DNA from: Geodermatophilus tzadiensis
GTDB lineage: Bacteria > Actinomycetota > Actinomycetes > Mycobacteriales > Geodermatophilaceae
Length of the DNA: 64,000 bases
NCBI RefSeq assembly: GCF_003002915.1
Contig: NZ_PVTG01000003.1
Coordinates: 62,001 to 126,000 of the forward strand
Direction of reading: 5' to 3'
Position numbers and translations under genes: made by a program. Under the pieces are notes generated by a model. The model was not told the origin of the DNA. It made no database searches and saw only the letters and a program-made list of their open reading frames with translations. The number at the start of each line of letters is the position of its first letter. Positions within the stretch are counted from its first letter, which is position 1. This document shows, piece after piece, positions 8,518-16,626 of this stretch.

Positions 8518-8612
8518 GCGTCGATCCTGCCACCGCTGTCGGACCCCCGCCGTACCGTCCGCCGCGCACGGGCGGGAGGAGGACGCCGGTCCCTCCTCCC
8601 GGTGCGTCCGGC

Positions 8613-8641
8613 TTGACGACACCGCGGAGGTCGGGTCTACT
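8613..8641 (+). promoter_or_regulatory. Promoter of the DUF6504-HEPN-dnaE2 operon
   Basis: TTGACG at 8613-8618 and TCTACT at 8636-8641 are separated by 17 bp, a good fit to a housekeeping sigma factor promoter. The predicted transcription start falls at about 8648, directly against the LexA box, so LexA binding would block initiation. Confidence 0.6.
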
Positions 8642-8649
8642 CGTGGTGT

Positions 8650-8665
8650 TCGAACAGACGTTCGA
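8650..8665. promoter_or_regulatory. LexA (SOS) box, perfect actinobacterial consensus
   Basis: TCGAACAGACGTTCGA is an exact match to the TCGAAC-N4-GTTCGA operator bound by LexA in mycobacteria and other actinobacteria. It sits nine bases after the -10 hexamer and about 80 bases before the first gene of the dnaE2 operon, so the operon should be induced by DNA damage. Confidence 0.92.
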
Positions 8666-8745
8666 ACGGTCGGCCACCGCTCCCGGGACCTTCCCCGCCC
8701 GGGCGGTGGGCGGGCCGGCCGCGGGCACGGGGTGGGGAGTCGGGC

Positions 8746-9066
8746 ATGAGCCGGGTGCTGGGTGAGGTCGGCGAGCGGGTCGGCGAGGAGGTGCGGGTCG
8801 AGCGGGGGCCGCTCGGTCCGGCGCAGTTCTGGCGCGGCCAGTGGCGCTACGTCGTCGGCGAGCTGCTCGACTCCTGGGTGGAGACCGCGCCGTGGTGGCA
8901 GCGGCCGGCCGCCGGCGGTGCCTCGGCCGACCTGGTCGCACCCCGCGAGGTCTTCCGCGTCGAGGCGGTGCGGGCCGGGCGGTCGCGGATGAGCTTCGCC
9001 GGCGTCTACGACCTGTCCTGGGACGCCGCCGACAACCGGTGGTCGCTCGTGCGGGTGCACGACTGA
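8746..9066 (+). CDS. DUF6504 family protein
   Basis: A 106-residue protein recognised as the actinobacterial DUF6504 family, often found beside translesion polymerase genes. It starts with ETV-type beta strands (VGEEVRVERG), has the Trp-rich centre GQWRYVVGELLDSW..APWWQ and ends YDLSWDAADNRWSLVRVHD, which suggests a small beta-rich fold. Its biochemical role is unknown. It is the first gene after the LexA box, with GGGGAG six bases before its ATG, and its stop overlaps the next ATG (TGATG), so it is co-translated with the HEPN gene. The location implies a role in damage-induced mutagenesis. Confidence 0.75.
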   Translation: MSRVLGEVGERVGEEVRVERGPLGPAQFWRGQWRYVVGELLDSWVETAPWWQRPAAGGASADLVAPREVFRVEAVRAGRSRMSFAGVYDLSWDAADNRWSLVRVHD

Positions 9067-9545
9067 TGGGCGCCGCTCGCGTCATGGCCGACCAGCTGCC
9101 CCTGCCCCCGCCGCTGCCGACGGCCGCCGTCCAGCTGCTCGACCAGGCCACCCGGGCGCTGGCCGAGGCGGCGGGCTCGACCGACCCGCGCCGCCGCTAC
9201 GCCACCGCCCACCTGGGCGCGCTGCGCGCCGCGGCGGCGGTGCTGGCCGCCCGCACCCGGCCCGAGGGCGGCCGCCGCCGGCCGCGCAGCGCCTGGGTGC
9301 TGCTCGGCCAGGTCGCCCCCGAGCTGGGTGAGTGGGCCACCTTCTTCGCCGCCGGCGCGGCCAAGCGGGCCGCGGCCGAGGCCGGGCTGTCCCGCGCGGT
9401 CACCGAGCGGGAGGCCGACGACCTGGTCCGCGACGTCGGCTCCTTCCTCACCGTGGTCGAGGACCTCCTCGACCACGAGCCCGAGCCCGCCCCGCGCCCG
9501 CGCGTGGTCGGCGGCACCGCCCACCGTCCCGCCCGCGGGCGGTGA
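9066..9545 (+). CDS. SAV_6107-type HEPN domain protein
   Basis: All-helical protein of 159 residues matching the SAV_6107 HEPN family: LLDQATRALAEAAG, PRRRYATAHLGALRAAA, SAWVLLGQVAPELGEWATFF and a final DVGSFLTVVEDLL helix. RYATAH fits the Rx4-6H motif of HEPN ribonucleases, although activity has not been assigned to this family. It overlaps both neighbours: its ATG sits in the stop of DUF6504 and its own stop lies within the GTG of dnaE2. It therefore belongs to the SOS operon, perhaps as an accessory factor of the mutagenic polymerase. An in-frame ATG at 9084 is an alternative start. Confidence 0.78.
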   Translation: MGAARVMADQLPLPPPLPTAAVQLLDQATRALAEAAGSTDPRRRYATAHLGALRAAAAVLAARTRPEGGRRRPRSAWVLLGQVAPELGEWATFFAAGAAKRAAAEAGLSRAVTEREADDLVRDVGSFLTVVEDLLDHEPEPAPRPRVVGGTAHRPARGR

Positions 9546-12500
9546 GCGGGGACCCCTTCGTCCACCTCCACGTCGCCTCCGGGTACTCCCTGCGGTACGG
9601 GGCCAACCACCCCGCCGACCTGGTGGCGCGCGCCGCCGAGCACGGCATGGGCGCGCTGGCGCTGACCGACCGTGACGGCCTCTACGGCGCGGTCAAGTTC
9701 GCGCTCGCCTGCCGGTCGGCCGGGGTGCGGCCGCTGTTCGGGGTCGACCTCGCGGTCGCCCCGGCGGTGGACACCGCCGTGCCGCGGGCCCGGGCGCGCG
9801 TGCTGGGGGAGGACGACGAGCTGACCGTGCCCGGGGTGGCGCGGGACCGGGGTGCCCCGGTGCGGCCGGCGCGCCGCAGCCCGGCGCGCGGCGGGGCGAG
9901 CGTCGACCCCCGGCTGCCCCGGGTGACCTTCCTCGCCCGGGACGGCGCCGGCTGGCGGGCGCTGTGCCGGCTGACCAGCGCCACCCACCTGCGCGGCACC
10001 CGCGGCGAGCCGGTGGCCTCGCTGGCGCTGGCCGCCGAGCACGCCCCGGGGCTGGTCGCCGTGCTGGGGCCGGACTCGCCGGTGGGCCGGGCGCTGGCCG
10101 CCGGCCGGGCCGACGTCGCCGCGGCCCGGCTGGACGCCTGGCGCTCGGTGTTCGGCCCGGGCGCGCTGGTGGTCGAGCTGGTGCACCACCGCGGCCGGGG
10201 CGACCGCTCCCGGGCGCAGGGGCTGATGCGCTTCGCCGCCGAGCAGGGCGTGCCGGTGGTGCTCACCAACGCCGTCCGGTACGTCGACGCCCTCGACGCG
10301 CCCACCGCCGACGTCCTCGACGCCTCCCGGCGGCTGGTCGCCCTCGATGCGCGGCACGTCGACCGGCGCACCGCCGAGGGCCACCTGAAGTCGGGCAAGG
10401 AGATGGCCGAGGTCGCCGCAGAGCTGGCCGGGCCCGACCGCGACGCGGCGCTGCGGCTGCTCGAGCGCACCGCCCGGCTGGCCGAGCAGTGCGTGGTCGA
10501 CGTCCGCGAGGACCTCGGCATCGGCACCGTGCGCTACCCCGAGCTCGACGTCGTCACCCGGCCCGGCGAGCGGGGGATGGGTCCCTCGCAGGTGCTGCGC
10601 GCCCGCTGCGAGGCGGGGCTGGGCCGGCGCGGGATGGCGCCCACCGCGCAGGTCACCCGGCGGCTGGACGACGAGCTGGCCGTCATCGACTCCCTCGGCT
10701 ACCCGTCCTACTTCCTCACCGTCGCCGACGTGGTCGACCTCATCAGGAGCCTGAGGGTCCGCGCCGCGGCGCGCGGGTCGGGCGCGGGCAGCCTGGTCAC
10801 CTACCTGCTGGGCATCTCCGACGTCGACCCGATCCGCTACGGGCTGCTGATGGAGCGCTTCCTCTCCCCGCTGCGCCACCAGCTGCCCGACGTCGACATC
10901 GACGTGGAGTCCGCCCGGCGGATGGAGGTCTACGACGCGGTGATCGACCGCTTCGGGGCGCACCGGGTCAGCTGCATCTCGATGATGGACACCTACCGGG
11001 TGCGGCACGCCATCCGCGACGTCGGTGCCGCGCTCGGGCTGCCGCCGGGCGAGGTCGACGCCGTCGCCAAGGCCTTCCCGCACGTCCGGGCCGACCAGGT
11101 GCACGCGGCGCTGCGCGACCTGCCCGAGCTGCGGGCCAGCAGGCTGGGGTCCCGGCGCGGCGGGGGCACCGGCGACCTCGACCTGCTCTTCGACCTCGTC
11201 GCCCGGCTCGACGGGCTGCCCCGGCACATCGCGCTGCACCCGTGCGGTGTGCTGCTCTCCGACGCCACGCTGCTCGACCGCACGCCGGTGGAGAACAGCT
11301 TCCTCGGCTACCCGATGAGCCAGTTCGACAAGGACGACGTCGAGGAGCTCGGGCTGCTCAAGCTCGACCTGCTGGGCATCCGGATGCAGTCGGCGATCGC
11401 GCACGCCGTCGAGGAGGTGGCCCGGGTCGACGGCGAGACCCTCGACGTCGACGCGATCCCGAGGGACGACCCGACGACCTTCGAGCTCATCCGCAGCACC
11501 CGGACCCTCGGCATGTTCCAGATCGAGTCGCCGGGGCAGCGCGAGCTGGTCGGCAAGTTCGGGCCGGAGACGTTCGAGGACATCGTCATCGACATCTCGC
11601 TGTTCCGGCCCGGTCCGGTCAAGAGCGACATGGTGACGCCGTTCCTGCTGGCCCGGAACGGCTGGCGGGACCCGGTCTACCCGCACCCCGACCTCGCGCC
11701 GTTCCTCGAGCAGACCGCCGGCGTCGTGGTCTTCCACGAGCAGGTGCTGCAGATCGTGGCGCAGATGACCGGCTGCGACCTGGCCCAGGCCGACGAGGCC
11801 CGCCGGGCGCTGGGCGACAAGGAGCTGCACCCGGAGGTGCGGGCCTGGTTCGCGCCCGAGGCGCTGCGGCGCTACCCGGTCGAGGTGGTCGAGCAGGTGT
11901 GGGAGGTGCTGGTCGCCTTCGGGTCGTTCGGCTTCTGCAAGGCCCACGCCGCCGCCTTCGCGCTGCCCACCTACCAGTCGGCGTGGCTCAAGACCCACCA
12001 CCCGGCGGCCTTCCTCGCCGGGGTGCTCACCCACGACCCGGGCATGTACCCGAAGCGGCTGATCCTCGACGACGCCCGCAACTTCGGCATCCGGGTGCTC
12101 GGCCTCGACGTCAACGCCTCGACCGGCAGCTACCGGGTGGAGCGGCTGGCGGCGCCGGACCGGGGAGAGCCTGACCGCGAGCCCGACCGGCGGGCGGACT
12201 GGCAGCGCCCGGACTGGATGCCGGCGGCCATGCCCGACCCCTCCCGCTACGGCATCCGGCTCGCGCTCGCCGACGTCAAGGGCATCTCCGACGACGAGGT
12301 CGGGCGGATCGTCGCCGGGCAGCCCTACCGGTCGCTCACCGACTTCTGGACGCGCGCCGCGGTGTCCCGCCCGGTGGTCGAGCGGCTCGTGCTGGCCGGC
12401 GGGTTCGACTCCCTCTACGGCTTCGGGGTGCGCGACCGGGAGGCCGGCCGGCCCACCCGCGCCCGCGGCTCGATGACCCGCCGCGACCTGCTGCTGCAGA

Positions 12501-13384
12501 TCAGCGAGCTCGACCGGTGGAGCCGCAGCGGCGCGAAGGCCGGCTCGGTGGGGCAGCTCAGCCTCGACCTGTTCGGCCTCGAGACACCCGGGGGCGCCGG
12601 GGACGCCGGGGACGCCGGTGACGCCGCCGAGGACCCCGCCGGCGTCTCCGAGGCGGAGGAGACGGCGTTGTCGGGCGGCGTGCTCTCGTGGGGCGCGGGT
12701 TCGGGGCTGCCCGAGTTCACCGACGCCGAGCTGGTGCGCGCCGAGCTCGAGGTGCTCGGGCTGGACGCCAGCCGGCACGTCGTCGACTTCTACCGGCCGT
12801 TCCTGGCCGCGGTCGGCGCGGTGCCGGCCGGGGAGCTGCTCGGCAGCCGCAGCGGCGCCGAGGTGCTGGTGGCCGGGGTCAAGGTGGCCACCCAGACCCC
12901 GCCCATCCGGTCGGGACGGCGCGTGGTGTTCGTGACCCTCGACGACGGCACCGGCTGCACCGACTCGACCTTCTTCGAGGACGTGCAGGGCCCGTACGCG
13001 GCGACGGTGTTCCACTCGTGGCTGCTGGTGATCCGCGGGGTGCTGCGGCGCACCGGCCCGCGCGGGGTGTCGATCCGGGCGACCGGGGCCTGGGAGCTGC
13101 CGGCGCTGCACGAGGCGTGGGAGACCGGCGGGCTGGCGGCGGTGGCCGAGCAGATGGCCGCGCCGGGGGAGTACACAGAGCAGGCGATCAGCGGGGCGGC
13201 GGCCTCGCACGGGTCGCGGCCGGTGGTGGTCAAGCCGGTGCTGGTGCACCCCACCGGCTTCCGGATGTCGCCCTACGCCGACGTCAGGCCCGCCGGTGAC
13301 GACGCCGCCACCGCCGCCCGCCGCGCCGCGGCCGCCGCTCCCCGGAAGCTCTGGCACTCCAGCCCCGGCAGCCCCGGCCACTGA
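9542..13384 (+). CDS. dnaE2: Error-prone DNA polymerase III alpha subunit DnaE2
   Basis: C-family polymerase of 1,280 residues, longer than the usual 1,050-1,170. Domains in order: PHP domain (VHLHVASGYSLRYG, with TDRDG where replicative DnaE1 has TDHGN), palm with catalytic aspartates in PDVDIDVES (about residue 445), fingers (AHAAAFALPTYQSAW), helix-hairpin-helix region, OB fold (VLVAGVKVATQ) and the DnaE2-specific tail LWHSSPG. The extra length comes from a charged insert after FGVDLAVAP (about residues 73-120) and a Gly/Asp/Ala-rich linker near 1,020. The GTG start overlaps the HEPN stop. Control by the LexA box at 8650 fits DNA-damage mutagenesis. ImuA' and ImuB, its usual partners, are not in this window. 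Confidence 0.93.
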   Translation: MSGDPFVHLHVASGYSLRYGANHPADLVARAAEHGMGALALTDRDGLYGAVKFALACRSAGVRPLFGVDLAVAPAVDTAVPRARARVLGEDDELTVPGVARDRGAPVRPARRSPARGGASVDPRLPRVTFLARDGAGWRALCRLTSATHLRGTRGEPVASLALAAEHAPGLVAVLGPDSPVGRALAAGRADVAAARLDAWRSVFGPGALVVELVHHRGRGDRSRAQGLMRFAAEQGVPVVLTNAVRYVDALDAPTADVLDASRRLVALDARHVDRRTAEGHLKSGKEMAEVAAELAGPDRDAALRLLERTARLAEQCVVDVREDLGIGTVRYPELDVVTRPGERGMGPSQVLRARCEAGLGRRGMAPTAQVTRRLDDELAVIDSLGYPSYFLTVADVVDLIRSLRVRAAARGSGAGSLVTYLLGISDVDPIRYGLLMERFLSPLRHQLPDVDIDVESARRMEVYDAVIDRFGAHRVSCISMMDTYRVRHAIRDVGAALGLPPGEVDAVAKAFPHVRADQVHAALRDLPELRASRLGSRRGGGTGDLDLLFDLVARLDGLPRHIALHPCGVLLSDATLLDRTPVENSFLGYPMSQFDKDDVEELGLLKLDLLGIRMQSAIAHAVEEVARVDGETLDVDAIPRDDPTTFELIRSTRTLGMFQIESPGQRELVGKFGPETFEDIVIDISLFRPGPVKSDMVTPFLLARNGWRDPVYPHPDLAPFLEQTAGVVVFHEQVLQIVAQMTGCDLAQADEARRALGDKELHPEVRAWFAPEALRRYPVEVVEQVWEVLVAFGSFGFCKAHAAAFALPTYQSAWLKTHHPAAFLAGVLTHDPGMYPKRLILDDARNFGIRVLGLDVNASTGSYRVERLAAPDRGEPDREPDRRADWQRPDWMPAAMPDPSRYGIRLALADVKGISDDEVGRIVAGQPYRSLTDFWTRAAVSRPVVERLVLAGGFDSLYGFGVRDREAGRPTRARGSMTRRDLLLQISELDRWSRSGAKAGSVGQLSLDLFGLETPGGAGDAGDAGDAAEDPAGVSEAEETALSGGVLSWGAGSGLPEFTDAELVRAELEVLGLDASRHVVDFYRPFLAAVGAVPAGELLGSRSGAEVLVAGVKVATQTPPIRSGRRVVFVTLDDGTGCTDSTFFEDVQGPYAATVFHSWLLVIRGVLRRTGPRGVSIRATGAWELPALHEAWETGGLAAVAEQMAAPGEYTEQAISGAAASHGSRPVVVKPVLVHPTGFRMSPYADVRPAGDDAATAARRAAAAAPRKLWHSSPGSPGH

Positions 13385-13385
13385 G

Positions 13386-13447
13386 GGAGGACCCCGCTGC
13401 CCCACGCCTCGCGAGCCCGGCGCGGTCCCCTGCCGCGGGACCACCCC
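13386..13447 (+). repeat. Possible diverged copy of the GGACCCC palindromic repeat
   Basis: Just after dnaE2, GGAGGACCCCGC and GCGGGACC flank a C-rich core containing CCCACGCCTCGC and GGTCCCCTGC. The order of blocks resembles the better copies near ftsZ and wag31, but the stem is imperfect. It may serve as the dnaE2 terminator. Confidence 0.3.
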
Positions 13448-13469
13448 GGTCGACCGCCGGTCCGGCACG

Positions 13470-14075
13470 ATGGCCGCGGTGACCCGGGACCTGCGCGTCT
13501 GCTTCCTCGGCGACTCGTTCACGGCCGGCGTCGGCGACCCCGAGCACCTCGGCTGGGTCGGCCGGCTCGCCGCCCGCAGCGCTCGGGCCGGGCGCCCGCT
13601 GACCGCCTACCCGCTGGGTGTGCGCCGGCAGACCGGCGTCGAGGTCGCCGCCCGCTGGGCGACCGAGTGCGTCCCCCGGCTGTCCGGGGAGTGGGACGCG
13701 CGGCTGGTGGTCTCCTTCGGGGTCAACGACACCACGCTCGAGGGCGGCGCCCCGCGGGTCGCACCGGAGCGCTCCGTGGCCGCCCTCGACACGGTGCTGG
13801 CCGGAGCCCGCGCTGCCGGCTGGCCGGTGCTGGTGGTCGGCCCGCCACCGGTGGCCGACGCGGATCACGACGTCCGCACCGCCGGGCTCGACGCCCGCCT
13901 CGCCGAGCTGTGCGCCGCCCGCGGGGTGCCCCACGTCGCCGTCCACGCCGCGCTGGCCGCCGACCCCGTGTGGACGGCGGAGGTGGCCGCCGGCGACGGG
14001 GCCCACCCGGGCGCGGCCGGGTACGCGGCGCTGGCCGACCTGGTCTGGCCGCACTGGCGGGCCTGGACGGCGTGA
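13470..14075 (+). CDS. SGNH/GDSL-family hydrolase
   Basis: Serine esterase/lipase fold of 201 residues. The SGNH blocks are all visible: GDSFTAG (block I Ser), the Gly near LGV (block II), FGVND (block III Asn) and DGAHPGAAGY (block V Asp and His). There is no signal peptide, so it acts in the cytosol, probably on acyl esters such as lysophospholipids or acylated metabolites; the substrate is unknown. ATG start chosen; an in-frame GTG nine bases later is an alternative. It stands between dnaE2 and the VOC gene without overlap. Confidence 0.85.
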   Translation: MAAVTRDLRVCFLGDSFTAGVGDPEHLGWVGRLAARSARAGRPLTAYPLGVRRQTGVEVAARWATECVPRLSGEWDARLVVSFGVNDTTLEGGAPRVAPERSVAALDTVLAGARAAGWPVLVVGPPPVADADHDVRTAGLDARLAELCAARGVPHVAVHAALAADPVWTAEVAAGDGAHPGAAGYAALADLVWPHWRAWTA

Positions 14076-14193
14076 CCGGGGCCGACCCGCCGACGCCGAT
14101 CCCCCCGCGGCGCGCTCCGATGACGGGGACGCCGCGGCGCGGTCTACTCCTGCACGCCGGTACCGCGCCGGCCGCCGGAGAGAAGGACCCGCC

Positions 14194-14673
14194 ATGCCGA
14201 AGCAGATCCCGTGCCTGTGGTTCGACGGCCGCGCCGAGGAGGCCGCGCAGTACTACACGTCGGTCTTCCCGAACTCCTCCATCGACCAGGTCACCCGCTA
14301 CGGCCCCGACATGCCGGTCCCCGAGGGCACTGCGATGACCGTGAGCTTCACCCTCGACGGCCAGGCCTACGTCGGCCTCAACGGCGGCCCGCAGTTCCCC
14401 TTCACCGAGGCGATCAGCTTCCAGGTCCACTGCGCCGACCAGGACGAGGTCGACCACTACTGGTCCCACCTGACCGACGGCGGCGAGGAGGGTCAGTGCG
14501 GCTGGCTCAAGGACCGCTTCGGCGTCTCCTGGCAGGTCATCCCCGTCGAGCTGTTCGCGCTGCTGTCCGACCCCGACGCCGGCCGGGCCCAGCGCGCCAC
14601 CGAGGCGATGCTGCAGATGCGCCGGATCGTCGTCGCCGAGATGCGCGAGGCCGCCGACGGCGTCCCGGCCTGA
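14194..14673 (+). CDS. VOC superfamily protein, PhnB/3-demethylubiquinone-methyltransferase-like
   Basis: A 159-residue protein with the opening PCLWFDGRAEEAAQYYTSVFPNS, the hallmark of the PhnB-like glyoxalase-fold family (PF06983), then MTVSFTLDGQAYVGLNGGP and WLKDRFGVSWQVIP. Many are labelled 3-demethylubiquinone-9 3-methyltransferase, but that name is not supported biochemically for most of them. The role here is unknown. GGAGAGAAGGA precedes the ATG. It is followed after 28 bp by a methyltransferase with its own probable promoter. Confidence 0.85.
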   Translation: MPKQIPCLWFDGRAEEAAQYYTSVFPNSSIDQVTRYGPDMPVPEGTAMTVSFTLDGQAYVGLNGGPQFPFTEAISFQVHCADQDEVDHYWSHLTDGGEEGQCGWLKDRFGVSWQVIPVELFALLSDPDAGRAQRATEAMLQMRRIVVAEMREAADGVPA

Positions 14674-14688
14674 CCTCTCGCCCGCCAG

Positions 14689-14694
14689 TAGGGT
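14689..14694 (+). promoter_or_regulatory. -10 element, likely leaderless transcript of the methyltransferase gene
   Basis: TAGGGT (TANNNT) lies seven bases before the GTG at 14702, the spacing seen for leaderless actinobacterial genes, and no Shine-Dalgarno sequence precedes that GTG. Confidence 0.45.
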
Positions 14695-14701
14695 CGGGCG
14701 G

Positions 14702-15454
14702 GTGAGCGCCCCCGCCCCGTCCACCGGCGAGCAGCTGCCCGTCCGGACCGCCGCGGTGTGGGCCGCGCTCGACCCGGTCGTCGCCGCGGGCGCGGCGCTG
14801 CGGGTCCTCGACGTCGGCGGCGGCAGCGGCGGGTTCGCCGTCCCGCTCGCCCGGCTCGGCCACCAGGTCACCGTCGTCGACCCCAGCGCCGACGCCCTGG
14901 CCACCCTCCAGCGCCGGGCGCAGACCGCCGGGGTGGGCGAGCGGGTCCGCGGCCTGCAGGGCGACGGCGACCTGCTGCACGAGCTGCCCCTCGACGACGG
15001 GCACGGCGCCGGCGGCGGCTACGACCTCGCGCTGTGCCACTCGGTGCTCGAGGTCGTCGACGACCCCTCGGCCACCCTCCGCGAGGTCACCCGCGCGCTG
15101 CGGCCCGGCGGGCAGGTCAGCATCGCCACCGCCAACCGCGCCGGCGCCGTCCTCGCCCGGGCGCTGGGCGGGCACCCCAAGGAGGCCCTCGCCCTCCTCG
15201 AGGACCGCGACCCCGCGCCGAGCCGCACCCGCCCGGCCCGCCGCCGCTTCGGCCCCGGCGACCTGCTGGCGCTGCTCACCGGCGCCGGCCTCGAGCCGGG
15301 GGAGTGGCGCGGCGTCGCCGTCGTCGCCGACCTGCTCGACGCCGCCTCCGGCGCCGACCCCGAGGCGGTCCGCCGGCTGGAGCTCGCGCTGGCGGTCACC
15401 TCGCCCTACCGCGACGTCGCCACCGGCCTGCACGTCCTGGCCACGCGCCCGTGA
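14702..15454 (+). CDS. Class I SAM-dependent methyltransferase
   Basis: Rossmann-fold methyltransferase of 250 residues. Motif I is LRVLDVGGGSGGFAVPL, the acidic end of strand 2 is VTVVDPSADAL, and the post-motif region reads DLALCHSVLEVVDDP and LREVTRALRPGG, typical of the UbiE/small-molecule group. The substrate is not evident. GTG start without a clear ribosome site, consistent with a leaderless message. It overlaps the following phosphatase gene by GTGA, so the two are coupled and probably expressed together. Confidence 0.83.
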   Translation: MSAPAPSTGEQLPVRTAAVWAALDPVVAAGAALRVLDVGGGSGGFAVPLARLGHQVTVVDPSADALATLQRRAQTAGVGERVRGLQGDGDLLHELPLDDGHGAGGGYDLALCHSVLEVVDDPSATLREVTRALRPGGQVSIATANRAGAVLARALGGHPKEALALLEDRDPAPSRTRPARRRFGPGDLLALLTGAGLEPGEWRGVAVVADLLDAASGADPEAVRRLELALAVTSPYRDVATGLHVLATRP

Positions 15455-16623
15455 CGGCGCTGCCGGCCGGTCTGACCCGCCCGGAGTACGGCACCGCCAC
15501 CCTCGCCGACGTGCTGCCCGGCGTGGCCGCCGCCCTCGGTGTCGACGTCGACCGCGGCGGGCTGCCGGCCGACCCGCTCGGCCTCACCGCGGCCCTGGCC
15601 GGCGCCCGCCGGGTCGCCGTCCTGCTCGTCGACGGCCTCGGCGCGCACCTGCTGCGCGAGCACGCCGAGCTCGCCCCGACCCTCGCCGGCCTGGCGACCC
15701 CCGCCGGAGACCTCGCCGCCCCCTGCCCGAGCACCACCCCGGTCAGCCTCACCACGCTGGGCACCGGCGTCCCCCCGGGCGGGCACGGCGTCCTCGGCTT
15801 CGTCACCGCCGTCCCCGGGCAGGACCGCACCCTCAACCACGTGCAGTGGGCCGACGACCCCGACCCCGCGCAGTGGCAGGCGCGGCCCACGGTCTTCGAG
15901 CAGCTCGCCGGGGCCGGCGTCCCGGTCTCCGCCGTCGCCCCCTACGCCTACCGCGGCTCGGGGCTGTCCACCGCCGCCTACCGCGGCGCCGGCTACTCGG
16001 GCACGGTCGGCGCCGGTGACCTGGCCGCCGTGGTGCTGCAGTCGCTGAGCCTGACGCCCACCGGCCTGGTCTACGGCTACACGCCCGAGCTCGACCTCAC
16101 CGGGCACGTCCGCGGCGTCGACTCCGCCAGCTGGCGGCTGCAGCTGGCGCTCGTCGACAAGCTCGTCGAGCAGGTCGTCGACGGCCTGCCCGACGACGCC
16201 GCGCTGCTGGTCACCGCCGACCACGGCATGCTCGACGTCCCGGTGCACACCCGCGTCGACCTCGACGACGAGCCCGAGCTGCTCGACGGCGTCGCCCTGC
16301 TCGCCGGGGAGCCGCGGGCCCGCTACGTGCACGCCGTCCCCGGGGCCGCCGACGACGTCCTGGACGCCTGGCGCGGCCTGCTCGGCGACCGCGCGTGGGT
16401 CGCCGGCCGCGAGGAGGCGGTGGCCAGCGGGGTGTTCGGCGAGGTCGACCCCGCGCTGGCCGCCCGCATCGGCGACGTCGTCGCGCTCGCCCGCGGCCCG
16501 TGGGCGATCACCGCCGGCCTGTCCGAGCCGGGGCCGAGCCGGCTGGTGGCCTACCACGGCTCGCTCACCGACGCGGAGCTGGCGATCCCGCTGCTGCTGG
16601 CCCGCGGCCGCGCGCTGGGCTGA
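15451..16623 (+). CDS. Alkaline phosphatase superfamily / nucleotide pyrophosphatase-like protein
   Basis: A 390-residue metal-dependent hydrolase of the type I phosphodiesterase/nucleotide pyrophosphatase fold. Signs are VAVLLVDGLGAHLL (first metal Asp), CPSTTPVSLTTLGTG (nucleophile Thr region), YTPELDLTGHVRGVDS (Asp/His metal ligands) and LLVTADHGM (Asp-His metal ligands). There is no signal peptide, so the enzyme should be cytosolic. Many actinobacteria carry this protein as an uncharacterised phosphodiesterase. The GTG start sits inside the stop of the methyltransferase gene. The next gene is convergent, three bases away, so the two 3' ends nearly touch. Confidence 0.85.
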   Translation: MTALPAGLTRPEYGTATLADVLPGVAAALGVDVDRGGLPADPLGLTAALAGARRVAVLLVDGLGAHLLREHAELAPTLAGLATPAGDLAAPCPSTTPVSLTTLGTGVPPGGHGVLGFVTAVPGQDRTLNHVQWADDPDPAQWQARPTVFEQLAGAGVPVSAVAPYAYRGSGLSTAAYRGAGYSGTVGAGDLAAVVLQSLSLTPTGLVYGYTPELDLTGHVRGVDSASWRLQLALVDKLVEQVVDGLPDDAALLVTADHGMLDVPVHTRVDLDDEPELLDGVALLAGEPRARYVHAVPGAADDVLDAWRGLLGDRAWVAGREEAVASGVFGEVDPALAARIGDVVALARGPWAITAGLSEPGPSRLVAYHGSLTDAELAIPLLLARGRALG

Positions 16624-16626
16624 GCC

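Noticed and set aside
9197..13522. Very long open frame (over 1,400 codons) antisense to dnaE2
   Set aside because: Composition is an artefact of high GC at third positions; no domains, no start signal, and it covers a complete DnaE2.
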